The notes under the pieces are model-generated. The model worked only from the letters and a program-made list of their open reading frames with translations. It made no database searches and was not told the origin of the DNA. From Marthasterias glacialis (lineage: Eukaryota > Echinodermata > Asteroidea > Forcipulatida > Asteriidae), in NCBI GenBank assembly GCA_911728455.2, contig OU452229.1, positions 21,726,865 through 21,790,864 of the forward strand: a stretch of 64,000 nucleotides of DNA, written 5' to 3'. Of this stretch, positions 56,319 to 64,000 are shown piece by piece. Every line of letters starts with the position of its first letter. Positions within the stretch are counted from its first letter, which is position 1. The translations under genes and the position numbers were made by a program.

Positions 56319-57721
56319 GCGAAAAGATGCAGGACCCATCTTCTTGCAGCCCAGGCTTGTGGCAAGATGGCTGGTGGACGGACATGCGCAGAACAGGAAC
56401 AAGAACAAGAACTCATAGACAGGCAGGTTGGATCAATACATAACCGAAACATGGATAATTTTTTAAAGATAAACTAGACTAAAACGTAACGGGGAAACAC
56501 ACATTTGCTGATAACAAGTTGAAAAAACAAACAAGGTGATGTATTAGGATAGGAGAGCTCTTTTATATTCACGTTTGAATCGACCCACACTTACATGGGA
56601 GATTGATCCAGTTTTGTCAATGACATTCCAGAGGCGCAGCCCGTGATAAGAACTTTTTGCTGGATGGCCAGGTTGAAGAAGGAGATCGAAGAGTCCTGAT
56701 CAAGACCATTTTACAGCAGTTTACCCGTGCTCCGTCTAATATTGTCTTCTGTGATCATTTGGCCTTCCTTGCACATATTATAGGCTACAGACCGAAGACT
56801 GTAGTCTGGATGCGGCCTGGTGATGAAACGCACAGAGCCTACGGAGCACCTTGGTTGCTAAGGCAACAGTAAATCACACCCTAATCTCCCTTGCAACATA
56901 TGGATCAGAGGGATTGAGTGATCTGAGAAATTGAGACGGCCACCTGGATTACTTTCTTCACCAGGAGAAAAAGAGACCGTAGCAATCGTTGAAGAGGGTA
57001 GGTTTTTTTTTTTTTTTTTTTTTTTATCCCCGAGCCTGCAATCGAAGTGATTGAGATCACTGGCTACGTCATTATGGTCTTAACGGAACACTCTTCCTGG
57101 AAGGGGGTTTAGTTTTGCACGGAACTCGGCAGGAAACCCTCGAGATACACATATCTCATCATAGTATACTTCATTGAAATAATTATGAAATAATTATATT
57201 TTGGGATGAAACGGGTATAGGAGCATGTTTTGTGTATTACTCGAGAGTGATTTTTTGGACCGAAAATAAAGGATATTTCTGTAGATGAATGATATTTGTA
57301 CCAGTACACAAACCTTTCAACATGTAAGTTCAAAAGATTTAAAAAAAAAAAGAATTCATAAATGTTTCTGATCAGCATATCAACTTGTCTTTATTATTAT
57401 TACTATAATTATTTTATTCTAAAAGCTGTAACATTAAAAGATCTATACATGACTGAAAGTAATGGGTTCAAAACACATGAAAAAGTACCCGACTATGGTC
57501 TAAGGACGTTCTGTAAAACAACATTGGAACCGCAGTGTTTGCATCTGAAATAATTTATCGTAATGACATTCGGTATCACAGTTGGCCTAATCGTCTTGCC
57601 GTTCATTGGTCAGCCTGGAAGTAGACTGCAACTGTCAAGATTTAACGATCATTATGCGGAATAGTATCAGCCCGAATGAATTCGTTTTATGCTTATCTTT
57701 GGGTGTACAGTCATCCTGTCC

Positions 57722-58110
57722 TTAAGGCCCCATTATCAACATTGGTAAGAAAGAAAGACATAAATGTTGACAGATTTACATTATAAACCTTAAACGGCAT
57801 AAAGATAATGATGGTAGAAAACTGTCCCTGAAATAGTTCAGCCTGAAGTGTTATGGTTTTTTGAATAATAAATGAAATAAGATCGTCATTTTCGTCTCAT
57901 GTGAGACCAAAACGCTGCCTGAGAATGCGTGCAAAAATGCTGAGTGCATTTAAAAAAAAATAGTTTTCTTGCAAATCAAACAACGAAATGAGCTGACATT
58001 TCACAGGTTGGTTTTACGGCATATATTTTGATTTTTGCAAAGAAGGGAAGCATTTAGCAAAAAAGGGAAGCATTTACAGACACTTTACCAATGTTGAGCT
58101 GGGGCTTTAA
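57722..58110. repeat. TTAA palindromic element, full copy
   Basis: Starts TTAAGGCCCCATTATCAACA and ends CAATGTTGAGCTGGGGCTTT plus AA. The middle carries TTTTCGTCTCATGTGAGACC. A second partial arm follows at 58195-58330 (CACAACATTGGTAAGACTGA). Internal duplication of AAGGGAAGCATTTA near 58050 is specific to this copy. Confidence 0.75.
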
Positions 58111-58319
58111 AATGAAAACTGCAGTAAATAGCTATGTTGAGGATATCGCAGGAGAAGGGAGAAGGTTAAAGGAGAAGCATAGGCCTACATTACGACTTGC
58201 ACAACATTGGTAAGACTGAAAATAGAGTCACAGATGTACACATTACTTACATACGGCATAAAGATGACCACGGTGGAAAACTTCTCTTGAAATAGTTTTG
58301 CTTGAAATGCTAGAGTTTT

Positions 58320-58640
58320 TGCGAAATGAGTAAACCAGTATAGTTCTGATCTCGTGAACCCAAAACTACTCTCACTCCACTTTCACTCAAAAGAGAGTGG
58401 TGAAGAGTGAAAAACCACTCTTTTTGTGCGCCATAGCACTCTTGAAAGGAGCCATAAGGTGGACAACTCTTTTTTTTTAGAGTGAAAAACATGTATTTTC
58501 ACTAGATTCAGAGTGAAATTCACTCCACTTTCACTCAAAAAAAGAGTGGTGAAGAGTGAGTTTCACTCTCAAAAGAGCCAAACTTACACCACTCGAGCAA
58601 GCTAGTGAAATTTTCACTCTTCTACAATGTTTGAAAATAG
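58320..58640. repeat. Cluster of GAGTGAAA words in both orientations
   Basis: CACTCCACTTTCACTCAAAA and AGAGTGGTGAAGAGTGA occur twice in direct order, and GAGTGAAA / TTTCACTC occurs more than a dozen times. The block can fold on itself repeatedly. It looks like a composite MITE built from a short word; the ends are not defined. Confidence 0.6.
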
Positions 58641-58994
58641 TGACAACATAATTTTAAGAATTGATTTAGATTGTGTTCTCGAGACTCCGATGACCCAGTT
58701 GAGCTTATAAACCTGAACTGGTTCGTTGTTTCATGCACTCCAGGATAGGTCACATAAAGTGTCGATACTGGTCTTTTACAGTCACCGATGTTGTCCGCGT
58801 GCTTTAAATTGAGTTTTCTTTTGCGTTCTTTGTTTGTGATCGCTAAATCTTTAAGGATTCTAGGCCCGATTTTTGGCCGATTTGACCCGACAAATTTAGA
58901 TTTCAATGTTGTAATAGCTGTTGTTATTGATTCAAGAAAGTTATGAGCTTTCATTTAAAGTATTGCAACAATAGAAAACGTATATACATTAATT

Positions 58995-59235
58995 GTTCGA
59001 TAGTTAAAAACTAAAAATGAGCTATTGTCAGGATCTCGACATTATCTCCTATCCATCAGCCATATACAAACGATTTGAATGTTACATGTATTTTGAGCAT
59101 TGTCCGTGGCATGTGCGAAAGTTGTTGTGTGTTTTTCGTTTTGAAACATCTGTCAAAATTCGTCTAAAGAAATTTTGTTTTACACAAAAATATATATATA
59201 TATTGGCGAAAATCGGGGCCATGCAACTTTAAATA
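58995..59235 (+). repeat. Dispersed repeat, inverted pair with 29905-30150
   Basis: GTTAAAAACTAAAAATGAGC, CCATCAGCCATATACAAACG, TGTTACATGTATTTTGAGCA, CATCTGTCAAAATTCGTCTA and GGCGAAAATCGGGGCCATG match the inverse of the 29.9-kb copy. A 71-codon open frame here is not maintained in the partner. Confidence 0.7.
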
Positions 59236-61479
59236 CACCAGCTTCAATTAATGGACTTTCAGTATTACCCATACCTCCCTTGAACACGGTTCCCTTAATG
59301 TACGGGTGATTTTCTGTTAGCGCATGTGGTGTCATCGGACGAAATCAACCGCGCACACACACGCCCGCCAAAAAAAAAAAAAAAAAAAAAAAGAGAGGGA
59401 AAAAAATCTGTGCATTACAATATAAAGAAAGAACATAACAGAAAAAAGAAGAAAAAAGGGTGCTGGCTGATGTGGCTATTAAATCGAGCAGAATTTACCA
59501 TCACCAGAGTCCTGTGATGTGATGAGAAGCAAAATCTTGCCTCGGGGTATGAACGTGATCCGAGACTCGGGAGAGAACGGCAGAGAGCTAAAGTCTTACT
59601 CCACAATCCCATTACGGCTAGATGGTTAGCGGCCAATAGTGTATGCACTGCAGACCTGTTATTAATTTGTGAGTACAGACCTTCGATATTATTGATTTTT
59701 AATATTTCATATTTGTTTACAGCGGTAATGTGATGTGACAGACGGGGAAAACTTGGTTTTTTCCTTCCCTTTTCGCAATCTATCGTTTTGAATTTCCTTA
59801 CACAAGTTGTAACGCCAACGCAGTTTTAGTAAAGTTATTAGTTTGTAATTCTAAATAAAGTGTTGCCAAAAAAAAATACCCAAATGGTTGTTAGTTTTCG
59901 TCGGTAATTATATGATTTTATTGTAATTGTTTCCCCATCTTTTTACTGAGCCCTCTATAGATCAGAATAATTATTTCGTGATTTTTTTCGTGAGTCTATG
60001 AGAAAACTCCAAAATGACGGCGTATTGTTTTTAATTCATGGATTGTTTCGAACGTTTATTTACGTTCTCATTTCGAATATGACGAGTCGGTTAGTAATAA
60101 GAATCGAGTATTCGGTTATTCATCTCGCACGTGACAGTCGGAAATAATGTTTTCAGGACAAACGGTACAAAGTTATAAATAGTAAGCTTTTAGACTAAAA
60201 ATCATAATTCTGATTCCTTTATAACTATTGTTAATTATTATTACAATATTTTTTATTATACTGTTATTCAATCAATTTCGATTACATCTTGTCCGAAATG
60301 TGACAGAGGGAGCACCCCCCCCAAAAAAAAAAAAAAAAAAAAAATTAAAAATATTCTAACGCACTTTTTCCTCATGTACAGAAGTACCCCAGAAATTCCT
60401 CTACCGAATTCCTTAGATTCCCAGAACACAAGGATGACACAAGGGTGGGGGGGGGGGGGGGGGCGGTCACGCCATATACCGCGCACCAAATGTGTCCAAT
60501 TATATAATTATACATTACCAGTGAATTGCTGCGAAGGAAATAAAAAAATAATATAAAAAAGAATCACTCGACTATTTTGGATAGCTCGCCATATTGTATA
60601 TCCCAGCATGTTCCTTTGTTTACTGTTGACTCGCTCGGCCTTTGTAATGATGCTGCGTTGACTATCTTGAGAGTCTTATTAAATTGAGACACACGATCTG
60701 GAGTGCCTTTATTTTGTTTATCTTGATCCCCATCTCATCACCGTCCGTCAGTTGCTTCTCACAGGAGATACGGGCTATCGACCGAAAGCAGAATTTAGTG
60801 TCAAACTCATTAGGTCACTCTGGAGTATTCAGCCGTGCACTGATCAAAAGCTCGCGTGTCTTCGCGAAATGGCTTATCTAAAAAGGTGATTAGATTTGAT
60901 GTCTTTACGGATTCAAACACAAAGCATACGGTTTAGGCCTAGTTGTGTCGTTGAGTGAAATTGATAAGTTTCAATCTGGAACCGCCCTGATGAAGACAAA
61001 GCTCGTACCAGTACCAATCCTCCAGAGAAATCTGTCCGATTGAAAAGCGGTCGATGAGGGCATTCAAATAATAATGACCTGAAATGCTTATCTACTGCGC
61101 AGTTACGAATATTTTACAAAATCCCTCGACAAACGAAAACATATAGTTTGATAATTTTGTTTAAACCTGTTTGGTTGGATGATGTGTTAATTGAAAGTTC
61201 AGTGGATGAGAATGAATTTACTCTTCCAAAACCGATGATGCAATAAACACCATGAAATATTGTTCTTGTAAAATCATTTTACATCCAGCAATGCATTTCC
61301 AAACTGTTCTTATTTTAGATTTTTAGTCTTTACTGCACAAATACTGACGTTACTGTCTTGGAATAAACATTGCACACTCCCAGCAAAACCTAGGAAGCCC
61401 ATGACGATTTGTACATGTCCAACTTTGTTGTAGGAGTTAATACACACAGTAATAAATAGTAAAACGTAGTTGCCAAACA

Positions 61480-61780
61480 TTTGCGTAACAGGGGTGGGGG
61501 TGGGGTGGGGGAGGAGGAGGTTGGGGCAGGGATTGGTGTGCCCCCCCCCCCCCGCTCAGAACCCTTGCCCCCCCCCCCGAAGTGAGATCGAGAAAATGCA
61601 CAAATGAATGGTCCGATACATTATGTAACACCCTCCCAAAGTATGCCTTTGCCCCGTTGCCCAGCACCACCCCAAATGGATAAATAGGAAATAGATAAAT
61701 AATAATAATAATAATAATATATATGTATATAATAAAATAAATCAACATTTAAATAAAAGTCTGGTTACGCTACTGTCTCC
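61480..61780. repeat. Dispersed repeat with C-rich interior, partner of 28820-29040
   Basis: Shared text: CAGAACCCTTGCCCC, CACAAATGAATGGTCC, TATGCCTTTGCCCCGTTGCC and TAAAAGTCTGGTTACGC. A TAA microsatellite (about 61700-61720) and GT-poor AT runs were gained here. Confidence 0.6.
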
Positions 61781-62754
61781 AAAATACAAAATGTATTGCT
61801 TCTCTTTCCTCAAACTCTATAAGGGAATGCCACTGGCGTAATGCAATGGCAATTACATTTCACTAAAATCAAAAGCCATTACGGGCGCCCGCACTCTAAG
61901 ACATCGCACCAGCGAGCGTTCCACTTAACGTCATGCACACGGTACATGTATTAATGTTATGATCATCTACTGGGTGGTTGGCTGCTGTTGGTGGGGACAC
62001 GACGGGATGATATTATAGTTTGCCCGCTGAGCATGCGGACTCGAAGTAAACGTCCAGAGAACTCCGGCAATGATCTGAGCACAAGGCTCCTGTGGCGCTT
62101 TGCGACCGGGGCTCGCTCAATTGACGCACCGGGTTATTCATTTATTTTATTTTTATGCACAGTTGTTCATACAGGTGTACACGCTAATGACATTAAACAA
62201 AATTACTGAATAAAAATCAATGTTATTCGATAATTTAAGGGGGTGGGGGTATACTCGTTGATTAAATTCGGTCCACTTAATTAATTGATTCATGATATTA
62301 TATATTAATGTTATTATGTCTTTTTTTTTTTATAGCTTTACTGATGGTAAATGCGTCCTTAAAATTAAAATGGAGTGTACTTTTCTGGGTGAGACACCGG
62401 AAATTTCTTGACATGGAATAAGTGCAAGCTTGTTGAATTTAAATACGGATATGATATACATCAATCATCTTGAGAAATATTTTTTAATTTAAAGTGCTTC
62501 CGTATAACTAGCCACGAATTTAATAACTTGGTGGTGACGCAGGGAGCAGACAGTCCACTCAACTTTCCACGGTGCCGTATACCGGGCATTTGACCTCATT
62601 TTACTGTGTCGCGTTGATGAAACTATGAATCTTTATTGAAGCGAACTGAAAGGGTCGATTTAAATGTACATAATTTTGGAGAGTGAAACTGATTCGCATC
62701 TGCTTTTCAACAATTTTTTTGGGGGACCAAAGACAAATTGACTAGAGTAAGATC

Positions 62755-62815
62755 AGAACCTGGGACCTCCGGGTTCACGTGCTGGTGCTCTGTACCACTA
62801 CTTAGCTTTCATGGC
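62755..62815 (-). repeat. tRNA-derived SINE head
   Basis: On the minus strand GTAGTGGTACAGAGCACCAG and GAGGTCCCAGGTTCTGATC resemble A and B boxes of a tRNA. Stems are decayed and no acceptor pairing was found. Confidence 0.5.
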
Positions 62816-62994
62816 CCTTGGCGGTCTGGCGGTCGGGTCTCCCCATTTTGTCAATAATTAATAATCTGTCCGAAGAATGGTTGTCTTGTACTCCAAAAAT
62901 TGATTTATAATACCCATCCAATTGTGGTAATGTTTTATGCTTTTCAATAAAACCACAAAAATACAACCATCTTGTGAAAATTGACCCAATTAAT

Positions 62995-63400
62995 TGGGTG
63001 ATCGGGTTGGCGCATCTTCCATCGCCTTTTCCACCTATAGACCCCCAGTTCGAATCCCGCCGGGGTGATTTATGCGAATTGGAATGTTCAGTCCCTACCC
63101 GATTGTGTGGGTTTCCCCTGGAATAAATCTCTGATGGCATGGGCGTAAATACCAGGGGGAATGGGGGGGGGGGGGATATATCCCCCCACTTTTTGTCCGG
63201 GGTGGGGGTGATCCATAGGATCATCCAGTGCAATCGAACATCTGCTGTGGATTTACATGTAACCTTCCCCATGCCCCCTTTGCGACGGTGACCTCAGCCT
63301 TATTCCATTACCATCCCCACTTTTCATAACAAATTTACGCCACTGTCTTATGGGGTTTTCCTCCTACATTTGATTCTGGAATTTCCTTCCTTGTCTTCTC
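62995..63400 (+). repeat. tRNA-derived SINE interrupted by another repeat
   Basis: The head reads GGGTTGGCGCATCTTCC and CAGTTCGAATCCCGCCGGGG (B box). The body runs GTGTGGGTTTCCCC and CTGATGGCAT, is broken at about 63142 by an element with GGCGTAAAT / ATTTACGCC ends (to about 63342), and resumes CTTATGGGGTTTTCCTCCTA. It is followed by a poorly conserved tail. Confidence 0.6.
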
Positions 63401-64000
63401 TCCTTCTTGGCTATAGTATAAGAAATTAAAGCTCGTTCTTCCTGAGAATCTTTATGCTTCACAACCAGATTAGTAAATGAAAACGGAATGAAATGAAATC
63501 ACATTTGGTGGTGTTCACTTTTCCGTTAGAGTTGAAACTGCATAAAAAACGGTTGTCGCGGAGTTTGTCATATCGGATTTACGTCTACTGCAGAAATCGT
63601 AATAAGTAACAGTGATTTGGCGAGTTTTCGAAGGGCGTTTTTCCTTTTTAAAATCATATATTTATTCTTCTTTGAACACTTCAGGATCAGTATATCCCAT
63701 CCTCTTTTGTTCAACATTCAATCCATGACGCATAAACGACTCAATATACCCTCTGCCGGTAATGACGCCCGCTCTGAGTAATTTGAATTCCACGAGCAGG
63801 GGTCAATGAACTGTCAGGGCTTGGTTTCACACAAAAACTGCTAATGCTTAGTTCAGTATTGGTTGTGAGTTGTTAATATTGCCATAGCGATCTGTATTGT
63901 GACGTCACATCTTTCATAGCAGCTAAGATTAAAGCTTGATACACATCTTAAAGATCAATCTTGCTATTTGTGAAATCAATGAATACCTTCCCCCTAAACA

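Larger units (their letters stand above)
52250..64000. other. Upstream/intergenic region, no gene recognised
   Basis: Beyond the receptor start I find no exon with recognisable protein similarity on either strand. The region holds repeats at 53030-53165, 53253-54021, 54180-54370, 55556-55918, 56064-56318, 57722-58330, 58320-58640, 58995-59235, 61480-61780 and 62755-63400, homopolymer runs at about 57005-57024 (T), 59371-59391 (A), 60324-60344 (A) and 60446-60463 (G), and a (TAA)n run at 61700-61720. The receptor promoter should lie just above 52249; no TATA box was identified. Confidence 0.55.

Noticed and set aside
1-64000. CRISPR arrays, operons, phage or defence systems, retroviral or Polinton genes
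   Set aside because: All supported genes are spliced animal genes, and no regular spacer array, integrase, capsid, envelope or reverse transcriptase sequence was recognised.

Overview
The window is nuclear DNA from a multicellular animal. It carries intron-rich genes with GT/AG splice sites and AATAAA poly(A) signals, embedded in AT-rich DNA crowded with short palindromic transposons, tRNA-derived SINEs and simple repeats. The protein set and repeat style fit a marine invertebrate deuterostome such as an echinoderm. That placement is inference; no species marker was seen. I see no prokaryotic system, no CRISPR array and no retroviral, LTR or Polinton coding remnant.

Four host genes are supported. 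(1) On the minus strand at 475-3109 lie four internal or 5' coding exons of LZTFL1 (BBSome regulator, BBS17); the gene runs off the left edge. (2) On the plus strand at 7227-22439 lies a complete eIF4B gene. Fifteen coding exons sum exactly to 816 codons (815 aa), with an RRM and an expanded coding minisatellite of 24-bp units. (3) On the minus strand at 31118-36502 lies a glutamine-rich bZIP transcription factor of the PAR/HLF-like group; four coding exons sum exactly to 516 codons (515 aa). (4) On the minus strand at 39539-52249 lies a small single-pass EGF-repeat receptor of MEGF10/Draper/CED-1 type, with a signal peptide, cysteine-rich EGF-like exons, one membrane segment, an NPAY motif and two possible cytoplasmic tails, one rich in YxxL motifs. 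Exon joins for genes 1-3 and for the ectodomain of gene 4 keep frame at every junction. The long tail of gene 4 depends on a weak donor.

The rest is introns and intergenic DNA built largely from non-autonomous DNA transposons. These include two copies of a TA-flanked element with roughly 200-bp inverted repeats (3322-4053, 7861-8543), a roughly 826-bp fold-back element with a perfect 9-bp target duplication typical of Mutator-like elements (4220-5045), a TTAA-flanked 1.5-kb element (43851-45335), a TTAA-flanked palindromic family of about 350 bp with at least five copies, and a palindromic family carrying the CRE octamer TGACGTCA. Several elements are nested, and one nested insertion can be checked against uninterrupted copies in the same window.

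The observations most worth a second look are: the eIF4B minisatellite exon; the predicted switch between two signalling tails in the EGF receptor; a degenerate duplicate of the bZIP first coding exon about 0.85 kb upstream; an exact histone-type 3' stem-loop beside a hammerhead-like motif with no histone gene nearby; and the dispersed CRE-bearing repeat. The genes look like an ordinary neighbourhood of unrelated housekeeping and signalling genes, and nothing ties them into one pathway.
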